DNA of 64,000 bases from Chlamydoabsidia padenii (GCA_025330725.1 JAIWND010000009.1:1036217-1100216), one strand, 5' to 3'; positions 33,851 through 47,486 are shown, counted from the first letter of the stretch. Notes: generated from the sequence alone by a model not told the origin. Numbers and translations: made by a program.

Positions 33851-36572
33851 ATGGTCGCATCGCCATCTTCTGAACCGATGGTTGATTTCGAGTTTTACAA
33901 CAAACAAGAAACAATAGGCCAATTTGAAAGGATTCTACCCTACTTCCGCCGCGATCTAGCCACTACACATAATGTTATTGTCAAATCGACAGCTGCTCAA
34001 CTCTCCTCCTTTACAGCAAAATTCCAACAATTCCAATATAGAACTCTCGGTAACCCTTCAGTGATTCAGGCGACACGCTCCTCATCTTCCACTACCAACA
34101 AGAAAACGAAATCTTCACCAACTACCAACAATGATAACAATAACAAACCTTACCCACCCTGTCTTCCTCCTGGCTTGTTTCGTACCGACAAACTGACTCC
34201 ATTGTCTCCCCTTTACATAATCTTAAAGACGGCGTATGCTTACCAACCTGACGACACTTTATGGGATCTGGACTCACACCGCCGGCGGAATGAATACCTG
34301 GAACTCATCCACACCATGTATGAACGACTTGAAGAAGCAAACTTATACCATCCTCCTCGACTTGCTTTGATAGGTTTGACTGATCAAGATAAAGAAAAAA
34401 AGGAACAGCTCATATCTATGGTCAATGACTTGAAAGGTAAAGTGTAACATTTTATAAACTAATAGAGAAGGAACTGATCTTGTTTACGTGTTTTTTTTTT
34501 CCTCTTCTTCTTCTTCCCGATTATTACCATATAGGTCAAATGGTGGATGATATTAACCAAGCAACTCATATATTACACTTTCAAAAAAATGATGAAAAGG
34601 ATGACGCGAAAAGGGTGACATCTAAGATGGTGCATATTTTGGAATCTGACAATGGAAACGCTCTGGTGCACTGGTATCGATATCCCGACTCGTACAATGA
34701 ATGGCTGAATGAAAAGAAGATCAAGGACAACAAACGCTTTGAAGGATCAGGTCAACAAGAGGATGCTTCTGCTCATGGTGGTGACGGACCTTTTTATCTC
34801 CAATCAAGCTGGTTGACTGACAGTTACAAATTCAATTCCTGGATGGCTCCTCAAGACTACCTATGCCCAACCTCAGTTATCACTGGATTAAAGCGACAAT
34901 GGGAAGGAACATTATCCAATACTGATCAAGGTGATGACTATGACTCGGATGATAACAACAAGCGATCAAGGACTAGCAAAAATGGCGATGATAAGACAAC
35001 AACTGACATACAGGAACAGGCACGACGATACTTATCAACGCAACAATTTGAAGTCATCATCCCATCTTATGCAGCATGGTTCGAATTCGACAGGGTCCAT
35101 CAAAACGAACGACAAGCCCTTCCTGAATTCTTTAATGGTGCGAATCAAACAAAGTCTCCTGTTACCTATGTGAACTTTAGGAACTTTATGGTGAATACGT
35201 ATCGACTGAATCCTTTGGAATACTTGACTGTTACTGCTTGTCGTCGAAATTTGGCTGGTGATGTCTGTGCTATTATACGGATACATGCCTTTTTGGAGAA
35301 ATGGGGGTTAATCAACTATCAGGTAACAATAGGAGAAGAAGAAAAAAAATGTAAAGAGTTTATATATACTCACCTTCTTTTACATAGATTGACCCCACGT
35401 TGAAAATGTCGAATATTGGTCCGCCGTTTGCTGGAAACTTTGACATTGTAATGGATATGCCTAAATCATTACGACCAGTACAGCAATCTCATCCAACTAC
35501 GACGGAAAAGTCCCCTATCGATCTTAGTTCGACATCTGATGATTCAACTTTAAATGCAACACGACCTTCAGAAGAAACAATCAACAGTACAACAAACGAT
35601 GAAGGTGCTTCTACCATACGATCGACGAAGAAAATTGACCTCAATCTAGAACTTCGCCAATCTGTCTACCCACTAGTTACAGTCTCGAATAAACAACAAT
35701 CACAATCAAACACCATTAACAGTGACAATAATAACATCAGTAACGGAAATCATGTTGAATCATCACCAACACGATCAACGGAATCGGAACGAAATGATAC
35801 CAAGGAAACCAATGAACTAACAGATCAACAAAAAGTGCTACTACTGGAAGGAATGGAAATGTTTGAAAACGACTGGGATGCGGTGGCTCAACATGTTGGC
35901 TTATCAAGGGACGACTGCATCTCACATTATCTACACCTGCCTCTTGAAGATCCATACATTGACTTGGATGTAATGCAATCGGGGATCAATTGCTTTGCGA
36001 ATCGACAACAAGACAAAAAACGATATGATAACGATCCCCTTGTATTGGTAGTCGATTTTTTGAAGGAAAACGCCAACAGCGATAAAGTGATGGCTCATCT
36101 GCAGACAACAACCTCAAATAGAAATATGGATATGGATAGGGATCAGATCACAAATGACAACAACAATGATACCAAACTAGCACACGACCTTATCAAAACC
36201 AAGGTTGCTCTCTACAAGAACAAGATTAATCAATTCATGGAACTGGAGGCACAAATAGAACGTGAACGACAATTACTGGAACAAGAACGGCATCAATTGG
36301 ACATGGATCGACTGGAAATTTATAAAAAGACGTTACAGATCACAGATGAAATGCATAAACGAACGACAATGAATGGATCGACCTTTATCAATAATACAAA
36401 GGATGGAACTAACAGTAGTCCACAAGGATCTATTGCTCACACCAAATCATCATCACCATTATCATCATCATCATTGTCTATAGCAGAACAGGAAAGAAAA
36501 GCATCCATGGTTACATCGGCACTTGCATCAGTTATGGCGACAAGCTCGACACTTGATACAAAATTGCTATAA
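33851..36572 (+). CDS. SWI3: Swi3/SMARCC-type chromatin remodeller subunit
   Basis: Exons 33851-34436, 34535-35322 and 35388-36572 give 852 residues. Swi3/Rsc8 proteins form the scaffold dimer of SWI/SNF and RSC complexes. The N-terminal SMARCC module is recognisable (FYNKQETIGQFERILPYFRR; LVHWYRYPDSYNEWL of the BRCT-like part). A SWIRM domain follows at about 390-475 (IIPSYAAWFEFDRVHQNERQ, YRLNPLEYLTVTACRRNLAGD), then a SANT/Myb-like segment near 610-650 (LLEGMEMFENDWDAVAQHVG) and a C-terminal coiled coil (EAQIERERQLLEQERHQLD). Low-complexity Ser/Thr/Asn linkers separate the domains. Nuclear. Confidence 0.92.
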
Positions 36573-36982
36573 ACCTAACGTAGGCATCGCATCAACTCCC
36601 CTCGTCCCTCTAGTTAGATTAGATTTAGCTCCTATTTATTATAGACCATTGTTTTGCCATATATGTGATTCTATCTACACCTCTTCCCTTGTTTAATCCA
36701 ATAAAAACCACTCATTATATATCGTCTTTATTTGTCTAACAGTAAAATAGGGATGGATGGCGGCGTTTGAATTTGTGAGATGGGTCTTTTGTTTGGCTGC
36801 CTTTCTGTCGGTTGTCTTAATTTTTTCATTCCCTTTTTTTTTTCTCTTTCTCTCTTTCTCTCTTTATTTTTTTATAATATATCTTTTATTCTACGGTACC
36901 TTTATTGCACGTAGGTTTGACATACAGTAATTAATAACTCTTTATCTCATGGTTCCTCCATTAGTGCGCACACCAAGCCGCC
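36573..36982. other. Intergenic before PAN3
   Basis: AATAAA at 36700-36705, a GCGGCGTTTGAATTTG element at 36760-36775, then a CT-rich leader. No gene. Confidence 0.55.
36760..36775 (+). promoter_or_regulatory. GCGGCGTTTGAATTTG element of PAN3
   Basis: Sense-oriented variant of the recurrent element, about 210 bp before the PAN3 start. Confidence 0.4.
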
Positions 36983-39900
36983 ATGTCTGCTATCCCAATA
37001 GTTGCTCCTTCCGACGATCTTCCCTCCAGCTCACCTACTTCTCCAAAAAACAATGCTTCTTCAAAACCTACTTCTAAAGGTAAGAAACGGATGGAATTTG
37101 AAGTTTATAGACTAACACACTCTCTTTTCTATTAGGTAACTCGGTGAATGCTAAAAGACTTTGTCGCAACGTCATTATACACGGCTTTTGTAAATTTGAA
37201 GACAAAGGTTGCGAATTCAACCATGACACAGTAAGTATAAAATGAAAGATAGGGAGGGAAAGGGAAGGGGGGGGGACTATAACTGTCATTGGAAAGATGG
37301 GTGGTGTGGTAATGGGGTTATGATTGCCAATGCTCTAGTGATACTTTGTTAACTAAAATACCCGACTGTTTTTTATTGTGATAGAACAATAAACCACTAG
37401 CTCAACAAAGTCCTGAAAGGTAAAAGGATACTGTCATACTCACGTTGGAAACTTACTAACTTGGTATATATTCTGATATATAGTAAAACGAATGTACGGC
37501 TCACATCACCTGCTAGAGCCTTTACTCTTCCATCGTCTATGGGCTCTTCTGTCTCAGCCGAGAGCGTCAATGCACCTGTTTTTGTGCCCAAATCAGTTAC
37601 AGGTAATAAAAATAAAAAAAAAGTGTTTTTATTGTATCTATTGATGATAATGGTGATAATCTTTACTAACATACATATATATTGAATTTGACATAGACAA
37701 TGGGGCTCGATCAGGTAGGTAGATATGACCAAATCATGGAAATCCAAACGATATTGACTTTGATCAATGATTTGTTATTATTATAGGTACACCTGTGTCA
37801 TCTACATCTGGAAAACCGGATCAATCTTTAGAGTAAGTGACAACCATATAAAGAAAATGATATAATTTGACCATTTTGTATTCTCATCATCATGCAGATC
37901 ATCGGACACAGAAACACAGCACCAAAACAGTAATCCAATGCCAACGCTCACCGAAAGCTTCTCTCAATTCGATCTGATGGGAAATGTAAGTACAACTGAC
38001 AAGAATGATCATTACTATATACTAATAATTCCTCTTCTTTATTACATATAGTCTTCTGCCATGCCCAACTTCCAACCTTCTATGCCTCAAGATATGATGA
38101 ATATGATGACTCCTGGTATGATGGATCCCTACTTTTATATGAACTCTGGATATCCTAGACAACCTGTAGGTTAATAAATTGAAAAGAAGAAGAAGAAAAG
38201 AAGTGACAAATAACATCCAACTCTCATTTTATCATTACTATAGCTCCAGTATCACCTATACACCTCACCCTTACCACATGTTGCTAATCTTCATCCACAC
38301 CAACGATCAATTCAATCATTCTTTATCCCGGATCAACTGCGCGAACAATTAACTCGACGGAACGAGGCTATCCTGACTCCACCTCCAGGTAGATTACACC
38401 AGAAAATGAACTACATGCGATTGACTGACAAATGTATTAACCACTGACTTTTTTTTTTTTTTTGTTTTGTTTTGTTAATAGTCGGAATGGACACTAACAT
38501 CCCACAAGAAGTTCATGTTTACCATTCATTGTGTCCTTTGGAAGAACAACCGGGGCAATTCTTTGGTCATCCTTGTTGGGTATATAAGGCAACATGTAGC
38601 GTGGATGGTCGCATTTATGCATTGGTACGGATTGAAGGATTTAGACTTGTCAATGAAATGGCCATGTCGGTGGTGGAAAGTTGGCGGCATATTCGGCATT
38701 GTAATATTGTCTCCATCCGCGAAGCATTTACAACTAGAGCATTCGGGGATTCTTGTAAGTATATACACGCACAAACTGTTTATACTGATCATCTCACTTC
38801 TCTCTTTTTATAAATATATGTGATATAGCTTTGATATTTACATATGACTACCATCCATGCTCTCTGACCTTATACAATGCTCACTTTACACCACAGGCGC
38901 AAGCTACTCTACAAGCACAACTACAGGCTATGGGAAGTAATACGATGCTCATTCCGGAAACAACCTTATGGAGCTACATCACCCAAATATCCTCCGCCCT
39001 CAAGGCTGTCCATGGTTCAGGCTTGGCGTCCCGAAATATTGATGTCAGCAAAATTTTAGTGACTGGAAAGAATAGGTAAGTCCCAAAGAAAAAGAAAAGC
39101 ACAAGGAAGGTTGACCAAAACTTTGGTTTTTTTTTTTTTTTTATGCAAGATTGCGGATTAGCTGTGCTGGTATTATGGATGTACTACAGTATGATGGTGG
39201 ACAGAATGTGACCAGGTATCAACAAGAAGACATGCTATCATTTGGAAAACTAGTGGTGGCGCTCGCATGCAACTCTTTACAGTCCTTCCACAATCTCCCT
39301 CAATCTTTTGAATTTATATCTCGGTACTATTCTCCTGATCTCAAGAATCTGGTCCTCTTTTTACTCAGCAAACCTCAACCTACCAAGACCATTGACGAAG
39401 CAATCAAATTGATCGGGCCTCGTATCCTCCACGAAATCAACTGCAGTCAATAGTAAGTTCCTACTATCTTATTGGGCGTGAATACTATTGACATTTTTTT
39501 TTTTTTTGTTGTTATTCATAGTTATACGGACACCTTGGAAAGTGAACTCGGTCGAGAATTAGAGAATGGTCGACTGGTACGACTTTTATCCAAGCTTGGG
39601 TTTATCAATGAACGGCCAGAGTAAGTAAAAAGGGTGGAAGGGATGCAAATCATATGTCTAATCAACTTTATATATATATATATATATATAGATTTGATAT
39701 GGACCCTAGATGGTCAGAAACCGGCGACCGATATATCATCAAGCTATTCCGCGACTATGTCTTCCATCAAGTGGATGAAAACGGTGTCCCTGTAGTTGAT
39801 ATGGCCCATGTCCTCACATGTCTTAACAAGGTAAGATTCACATCTCAAACTTTTATTGGAACCAATATACTAAATATTCTTTTTATTCGTAGCTGGATGC

Positions 39901-40024
39901 CGGTGTGGATGAAAAGATTATGCTAATGTCAAGGGACGAACAATCATGTCTGATCGTTAGTTACAAGGAAATCAAGAACTGTATCTCGGCGGCATTTAAT
40001 GATATATCCTCTGGTAGAAAATAG
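36983..40024 (+). CDS. PAN3: PAN3, PAN2-PAN3 deadenylase regulatory subunit
   Basis: Fifteen exons close in frame to 649 residues: 36983-37079, 37136-37230, 37385-37419, 37484-37602, 37697-37714, 37787-37832, 37898-37985, 38052-38165, 38244-38388, 38482-38754, 38829-39075, 39150-39452, 39522-39620, 39692-39830, 39893-40024. Pan3 dimers recruit the Pan2 nuclease to poly(A)-binding protein and start mRNA deadenylation. An N-terminal CCCH finger (C-x8-C-x6-C-x3-H, about 38-60) is followed by a disordered Ser/Pro/Met-rich linker, the pseudokinase ([46 protein letters not shown]), a coiled coil and the C-terminal knob ([39 protein letters not shown]). Exon 5 is only 18 nt. Confidence 0.96.
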
Positions 40025-40103
40025 ATAATTTTAATTTTAGTAGTTGGTTATAGTTAATGCGATCTAAAAAGATGAAAAAGGAAAAAAGACGTACAAAAGA
40101 ATC

Positions 40104-40109
40104 AATAAA
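40104..40109 (+). terminator. Polyadenylation signal of PAN3
   Basis: AATAAA 80 nt after the stop. The next gene's promoter-like element begins only about 50 nt further on. Confidence 0.55.
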
Positions 40110-40157
40110 GACATCAAAAAAACATGTTATAATCCATCCAATGCTGGTACGTATTTA

Positions 40158-40170
40158 GGCGCCGCTTAAA
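40158..40170 (+). promoter_or_regulatory. GGCGCCGCTTAAA element of PUS10
   Basis: GC-rich block followed by TTAAA, 71-83 bp before the PUS10 start, then a CT-rich leader. Confidence 0.4.
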
Positions 40171-40240
40171 TGATTTTACATCTTTCTCTTTTTTTTTTTT
40201 TGCCTCTTCTCTCTCTCCCTCTCTTTATTCTTTTACTTCC

Positions 40241-42259
40241 ATGCCAGAAAATGCTCACAGACCCTGTGACACATCCCCTGTCAATGACTCTCTCAAACAA
40301 ACACTGATACAATGCTTAAGTCGGAATGGTGTGGACAATACTGAAAAGGCGTCATTATCTACCAGTCTACTAATCATGGCAAGTTTGCGACAGGCACAGT
40401 GCTGCTATCGTTGTGTTTTACGATACCTTGGCTGCTCCAACCAAGAACTATATGCACACAATATAGAGGTAAAGAACAAATAAACCTAATCAACAAGGCG
40501 AAATAACTTTATATCAATTTGTAGGAACTAGATCTTGTAATGGATCATCTCTGGCGACCAACACGAACTTTGATCGGAATATGCACAGCTTGCTTGGGAA
40601 CACTTCAACTTGCCGACGACGATGCCTTGACATTGCAGCCGATTCTCAATCAATTGAAAAACGATCCGTACGAGACCAACGACTTTGCACTCACCTTGAC
40701 TTTGCCTGTCAGCTTGATTCACCGCGACCAATTACTCAAATTGCACATACAAGAACAACTACAGCATATACAACCAACACACTCCTGGACACCGACATTG
40801 GTGCGGGACACAAAAGAACCTATTCGTACCATTGTCATTCAACGCCTGGCTTGTGCGTCTGGTCTGGTCGGTGACCTTAATTCTCCCTTCCATATCTGCC
40901 TTTGTCTGGGTCACTCTTCAACCGAAACTGATCATTTGTTTCTCACCAAAGTGAAGGATCCGGTCCTCAAAATACGTCAAGTCCAGAAACGGGTATATAT
41001 ACTGAACCAAAATAAAAGAGAGGGATCACATGTAATAGTAACTAACTTGTTAACTTATGTAGGGTGTGATCACAACTATTGGTGACTCTAGGCATAATAT
41101 CACCGAAGCATTGAAATCACTTGATTTGGAAGAGGCTCGAACGTAAATACATAAAAACTAAACTGAACGAAACTAAAACTTATGGAGTCTTCCTTTTTTT
41201 TTTATAAAATGATAGGCTCACCACTATTCCACCATTACCACCATCAGAAAAGGCACAAGTCATATCGGTGAATCTATGGCATGATTCGACATTGACAGGT
41301 GGTCGATACAACAAATTCTCTCGTGTATGCAGTCAAACACCTTGGATCATACAAGGTAAAAGACTGTCACCTTATTCCGTCTCTGAATGTATTACCCCTA
41401 TCTTCAAACGACACCATCAATGCCAAGGTAGGAAACATGATGTAAAAAAAGAAAAAAGAGGGCAAGGTGATTCTAATGCTTTGATTTGTATTAACTACTC
41501 TTTGTTTTTTAGATGTCAAATTTGTTACAGCTGGTCGAGAAGACGCTGATGTCCGGATGCTTGGAACTGGAAGACCTTTTTATTGTGAACTGGTGAACCC
41601 ACGTCGTCCTCTGCTATCTACTGAAGAATATCATCAAATGGAACATGAAATAAATGCATCTTCTGAAACTGCCAACATTGTCCAGGTCCGACAGATCCAG
41701 AACATCTCATTGTAAGTACAAGGTAGGGCTTCCTGATAGATAATAATGACCAACTCACATGTTTTAATTATACCATAGGTCCGATACGAAACTCATCAAA
41801 GAAGGTGAAGAAACAAAACGCAAATCCTACCAAGCCATAGTATGGTTCTCGATGCCTTTGACTCAAGATATATTGGATCGGTGTAACAAAGGGAATGATG
41901 AATTCATCATATATCAAAAAACGCCTATTCGTGTCTTTCAAAGGTAAATATAACTCCCCTCCCCTTTATATATCAAACTGGGCATACTTACTTTTTTATT
42001 GTTTATATGTAGACGAGCGGCAGCCACACGGGAAAAGATGATCTACCACATGTCAGTTAAAAGATTGGACGATGATTTGACTTGTCACTATGCTTTGGTG
42101 ACTTTGATTACCCAAGCAGGCACTTACATCAAGGAATTTGTCCATGGCGATTTAGGTCGCACGCAACCGAATCTTGCTTCCATTGCTGGTGTCGATGCTG
42201 CGGATTTGCTTGATTTGGATGTATTGGAAGTCGATCTTATATGGCCACCTCTAGTTTAG
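40241..42259 (+). CDS. PUS10: tRNA pseudouridine synthase Pus10
   Basis: Exons 40241-40468, 40525-40992, 41063-41142, 41216-41427, 41513-41711, 41779-41943 and 42013-42259 give 532 residues. Pus10 makes pseudouridine 54/55 in the tRNA T-arm (archaea, many eukaryotes). Two CxxC pairs for zinc are present (CYRC near 54, CTAC near 97). The catalytic core has TAGREDADVRMLGTGRPF, with the Asp nucleophile in the RED-ADVRMLG block at about 338-345, and the C-terminal sheet has ITQAGTYIKEFVHGDLGRTQPN. Pus10 is absent from budding yeast but kept in several early-diverging fungi, which fits the proposed lineage. Confidence 0.95.
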
Positions 42260-43883
42260 TATGAATTCCCCTCTCAACTTTTCTTTTTTTTTTTTGACAA
42301 TCTTTGCATATTTTTATCATCATATAATAAAGAAACACTTTTAAAATACTTGAATATACTTGATTGGGGTTTTTAATACGCCTGCCCTCATCTTACGACC
42401 TTGTTGCTATGGCTAATGCATATGCCTATAGTTGGGTAACTTGAATTTTTAGTCGAATAAGCGGAGGATGAAATATCAGTTCATATTATGTGTGGTTTCC
42501 TTTTCTTTTTCACTTACCGTTGGCCAACTAGGGAAATAAGGGAGACCCAATCAGGGGATCGGCCAAGACAAACGTTAGACGTGGGCTGAATTTGAAAATA
42601 TGAGTCTGATCGACTTTGGATTTTTTTTTAACAACGTATAGATGAGCTCTGACTGTGAAAGGGGATTGGTCTGTTCAAGGAATTCATGCAGAATTTTGAT
42701 ATTCAAATCCCGACTTTGCACGGGGGATTATGTTGGGCGTAAATTTCAGGTCAGTTTGGGGGAAATGGTGAATCGATCATCAATTTGTAATCGGACGTAG
42801 GTATTTTAACTGGACAACTGACCCCGTATTTACCTGGACAGCTAATTTTGGTTACACGGGCAAAAAAAAAAAGCATGGATATTGCACGGTTCATCATGTA
42901 TATAGGTGTTATTCATCGTGATACATAAATCATTCATGATAAAAACACATTCATTGATAAACGTATTTATATTGACCAGCGAACATATGATAAAACAAGA
43001 CTTTATTGACATTAAGATCAAATATAACACTATATCTACAGTAAAACTAATCTACCACCATTGTTATCCACAAGACATCCTATTTTGATCATGCTGGACC
43101 AATGATCGATTTTGACATTCATATATATCCCCGATTGTAATCAAGAGGAGTACCATCGTCGCACTTGACCACTTAATCCACCCTCGATGTCCACCGCGTT
43201 TGCTTTACCATTATTTTTCTTTTCAACCAAAGCCTAGTGCATTCCATTCAGAGAACGTCGTCCTTTTTCCCAGTTTGTTGTATCAGTCAAAAAAGAGATT
43301 CGTCCAAGGTCAATTGGTAGGTATCAATTCTACATCGACATGAACTGAAAAGTAATTAGTATTATAATCTTGGGTAAGGTGATTGTCCAAGAAGAAAGAG
43401 GCAGTATGCAATACCACCCCTTTCTCTTCCTGTCTTTCTTTTACCTTTGCCGTGTTGATCCAGTTTGGGTGATTTCCAAGAGAGCCCATTACTACCACAG
43501 AGTCAGCTGTTTCGTCACCTCTTTTTATTTATCTTCATCATTCAAACATTACAACAATAAGAGTTTCCTGTTGAAGAGGACCAAGTTGAATGTCTTTGGA
43601 ATGGGAATTCAAAGAAGGAAATACTTTTTCGCCAAGTTATTAAAATCCCGTCACGTCGCGAATTATAAAAACGCGATTTGTAAAATTACTCGTTTTTTTT
43701 TCCTTTTCTTTCCTCTTTTTTTTTTTTTTTTTTTTTTTCTGTTCAAACTCTCATCTACACAAACCTCTCTTTTAAACAAATCCCCTTCAAGAACCTGTGC
43801 TTGACAGACAAGTTGTCCCCCGCACTCATTCCTATTGCTCGCCATGATTACAAGATGGATTGATTAACACACAAAAGTAATTC
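42260..43883. other. Gene-poor region, 1.6 kb
   Basis: It contains the PUS10 polyadenylation signal (42326-42331), a TTCAAATCCCG element at 42702-42712, a short near-repeat of CTGGACA (42810-42842) and, at 43641-43675, TAAAATCCCG and ACGCGATTTG around an AATTATAAAA. After that a T-rich leader-like stretch runs to about 43800. The open frames at 43310-43498 (minus) and 43370-43804 (plus) show no family. Confidence 0.45.
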
Positions 43884-43977
43884 ATGAATCACCTAATGGC
43901 TGTCTACATGGAAAATCTATTTGTGGTAGATGTAATCTCATGGCTTCCTCCCTTTTATTGTGATTCTGATCATAAAG
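43884..43977 (+). CDS. Possible first exon of an unknown gene
   Basis: An ATG at 43884 opens 31 codons (MNHLMAVYMENLFVV...) that end exactly at a GTAAGT donor (43978). The frame lies downstream of promoter-like sequence and a pyrimidine-rich leader. Both plausible acceptors (about 44035 and 44060) lead to early stops, so no full gene can be built. Confidence 0.2.
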
Positions 43978-44371
43978 GTAAGTCGATGCATCTTGAAAAA
44001 TAATCTGCCAAAGCTGTTACTGTTCTATACTCTAGCTGAATTGTTAATTATTTACACTAGGTTTATGCTCCCTCTTTGCCTCTGATATGTGAAGTCTCCT
44101 GTTAGTAATCAAATGGATAAGTTGGCAGATTTTGCGAGGCGGCTACCTTTGTGTAGAATAGTGATTAGGCCTAGCCTTTTTGCCGTGGCAGGACGTAGGC
44201 GACATCGTGTCTTGTTCCACACCTGGATCTGCTAGCGAATGGGTTGTGCTGGTAAAGCGGGATGTCTGGTATGTTGAAGCATTAATGTGGATCTACCTAG
44301 TCTCAGGCATGTTGCATTCGCCACCAGTTACGGCGCTCCATTTGATTCTTGAGGATAAATCATGATATACA

Positions 44372-44550
44372 ATGTTTATGGGAACGTTATTGTAAGTAAA
44401 GAAAAAAAAAACATGAAAAGACAATGTTACTAATTACATTTCTTGCTCTTATTGCAGGCTTGTCTTCATGCATTATGATGGGGCTTTTTTCCTTGATTGT
44501 TGTCTCTGGTGTTTTGTGATCTCTCTTGTTTCTGGTAGGTAAAGTAAAGT

Positions 44551-44597
<47 letters not shown>

Positions 44598-45053
44598 ATA
44601 GACAAGGTTATTAATCACATTTTTTCTGGTTGTAGGCTCTGGCTTCTTGTTGGTTGTTGCATACTTGTTTTATGTCATGTGGCAAGGAGCGACGTGAATG
44701 ACAAGATCATCTCCGACACCTACTTAGAACGACGACGACAGACTAGATTTCCAACTTTTGCAACGGAAGCATAGCAATTGATGGCAAGGTGCGAATATCT
44801 GGCGGAATTCTTTGGCTACACTCCTGTGGAAATGGTGGAAAAACTTCAAGCTCTGTTGGAAGGGCAAACTTTTTGTTGATATACCCGGCCACAACGTACT
44901 ATCAATAAGGACTGGGTGGTACTAAAAGGCAAATCCTTACATAAAAATGGTGATGACTCAAATCCTGTTATGACGGCTATCGACGAACTCAAGTTAATCA
45001 AGCAAGAAAAGATGACAATTAGTGAACTGACTTCTTTTATATTATTACAGTAG
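44372..45053 (+). pseudogene. Decayed or non-coding spliced locus
   Basis: Two intron-like segments (44392-44457 and 44535-44635) have good donors, CTAAT/TTAAT branch-like sites and AG acceptors. Splicing them gives a 52-residue hydrophobic frame from 44372 (ends TGA 44695-44697). In another frame, from 44637 to TAG 45051-45053, 138 codons look coding and are broken only by TAG 44772-44774 and TGA 44877-44879. Pieces include SDTYLERRRQTRFPTF, YLAEFFGYTPVEMVEKLQ and NKDWVVLKGKSLHKNGDD. I recognise no family. A recently decayed gene is the simplest reading; a non-coding RNA or a gene with unseen introns are alternatives. Confidence 0.35.
44552..44595 (+). repeat. Poly-A tract, 44 nt, in an intron-like segment
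   Basis: Uninterrupted A run between a GTAGGT donor-like site and a TGTAG acceptor-like site. Confidence 0.95.
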
Positions 45054-45684
45054 TGTTTATTATATTCTCATGTTGTGTTGGTTATTATCCCTTATCCCCC
45101 CCCCATAGACTATCTAGTACATACAAATATCTCCATATCTAATTAAATAAAACAATGTCTTGATCACTACTCTTTCTTAAATTTAAATTTTTGATGTACT
45201 GTACTGTACGGTATAGCTAATTACCTAACTACATTATACGGTTTTTTGCTGGACTTCTCATTCCCATATGGATTTGAAGTGGGATTTTGTAGTAATAGTA
45301 GTAGCTGGGGCATTTCTGCTATCATAGTTTAACCCCTGTACCACCAATTACCATATTGGGGGTTTAGCTGGACATCTAAAACAACGGCACCTTTAATAAT
45401 CCATCTCGAGGTGGCCTGCTGATATAACATGGTCGAAATAAAAAAAATGTATTTGGTACAAGATATAGTAAAGAGAAGAAACGTCTTTTAATTATTACAG
45501 GGAATTGATCAAAGCATAAATAGTGGTGTAAAACAAGCGTGACATGAATTAGATGTTACAAAAGACAATTGAATATGTAATTAATGCTTTTTTATTAATG
45601 ATAAGTGTTTATTAGATTAACAAGAAAGCTATTCTGATCACTACATGTAACACTACTACATTGTGGAGAGGTGGGGGTGATAAA
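45054..45684. other. Intergenic, 0.63 kb
   Basis: AT-rich, with a C tract and the 3' region of FIG4 (AATAAA on minus at 45596-45591). No gene is seen. Confidence 0.5.
45591..45596 (-). terminator. Polyadenylation signal of FIG4
   Basis: AATAAA (minus strand) about 90 nt after the FIG4 stop. Confidence 0.55.
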
Positions 45685-46053
45685 CTAGGTATGATTAGCA
45701 GTGCTGCTGGCTGTACTAACAAAAGAATCCGTTTTCAAGAGCAACCGAGGGTGATCTTGATTTTGTGGGAATCGACCTGTTTTGAGATAAATACCATAAC
45801 CATCGTATCGTTTCCGTAAATGACCCGTCCAGCCGCGATGACCAAGTTCAGCGGTCCGTTTAGGCATGTTCACATATGTCTCGAACATCTCCTCGTCGAT
45901 GGATTGTGTCTTGATGGCCGAAGGGTGATCGTCTAGATGGTTTCGATGGATGTAGCTGAGGTATTGTTGGTATTCGGGAAAGTTGTCTACATAATTATCG
46001 CTATTGGCTGCTGTCAGTTTTTCTACGCTACGATATTGTTGGGTATATCTATA

Positions 46054-46104
<51 letters not shown>

Positions 46105-46935
46105 GAGTCGGTTATTTGATAGGAGTTGTACAAACACACACATGCATGTAATTGTTACCTGTGGTATTCCTTTGTTTCTGTGGGATTCACAACGGGATAC
46201 AAACTTGCATTGATGATATTTTCCAAAGAGCGCACGTTTTTTTCCTTGTAGAGCCTTGTTTCATCATCCACATCTTCTGTATCGGTCTTGACTTGAGGAT
46301 TTGTTGCTGATGATCTACGACCATTGGAAGAAGTCGCTCGTACTGTAAAAGGACTTAGCTCCTTCGCCTCCGCCTGTGTTAATCTTTGTGTAATCAGTAC
46401 AGAAAGCTGTTAGTCGCCTTAATATTGGGACAGCGGATCTTCTTTTTTTACTTACTCTTTTTTCCCATCCTTTTGGTGCATTGATATCTTCGGCGGTCGG
46501 TATTTCAAAGTTCCATTCATGTTGAAGACAAAGAGTTGGTCCAGTGTTGTATACTGGTGGTGATTGTAGTATTCTGTCCAGTGTCCTTGATAGGTGTCCC
46601 CTTCCTCTGGATGAGTTGCAGGTATGCGATATTCAGGCGGTATATAGAAGGAGTCGGACACATTTAGGTCAGATTCTTTGGAATTTAAAACAGTAGGAGA
46701 GCACCATTTTCGATAACTAGGTCAATGATTCAATTAAAAAAAAAATCGTCAGTTGTTATTCTATGTTATCTTTATGATACTTACTCCCTTCGGGCCGATT
46801 TAATTCGAGGATCTTGATTGTGTAGGTGGTAATCCGAGTTCAATTCCCATAACATAGGCTGACCATCCTTTGTCACAAAGTTTCCCAAAAACAGGTTGAT
46901 CGCATCTTGTTTATCAGCATCTAAGTATTAAAAAG

Positions 46936-46973
<38 letters not shown>

Positions 46974-47486
46974 AAGGTAAGATGATGCCAGTCAGCCATA
47001 AAGTAAGTTCATGTTATTGTTCTTACCTGAAAAAGCATTTGCATAGAATCGGCGAATCGATTCGATCATATCGCGAGGGTGACTGGTCCACTGGTTGATT
47101 TTCCGGTACGTTTCCATCGTATTGACAAGATGAGAACCACCATATTGAAGAGCAATGGTGTCGCCATGGTCGTGATACATTTCCGTAAAGATATTGATGA
47201 CATCCGAGTCAAATTCGATATAAGGCGAGGTGACGATTCCAAGTGCATAAAGTTGATGACCCAATGCACATTTTCCCATCAAAAACTGTGCGGCATTTGT
47301 TCTATCCAAGCAGTCAATACAGTTAGTTCGTAAGACACCATGTTGCATTGATGCAGGAGATCGACCATCTCCCTTCTTGTTGTTGGAGCCACTATGGAAG
47401 AAGCCGGTGGAGTTCATTGTTTCTTGTGCGATTTGTTCCAAGAAGCGAATAACATCCTGATCGTGGCTATTGCCAATCACAAAAAG

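Noticed and set aside
42810..42842. Near-repeat of CTGGACA as a possible transposon end
   Set aside because: Too short, no partner end or target duplication found.
43370..43804. 144-codon plus-strand frame
   Set aside because: It crosses promoter-like sequence and a long T tract, with no recognisable domain.
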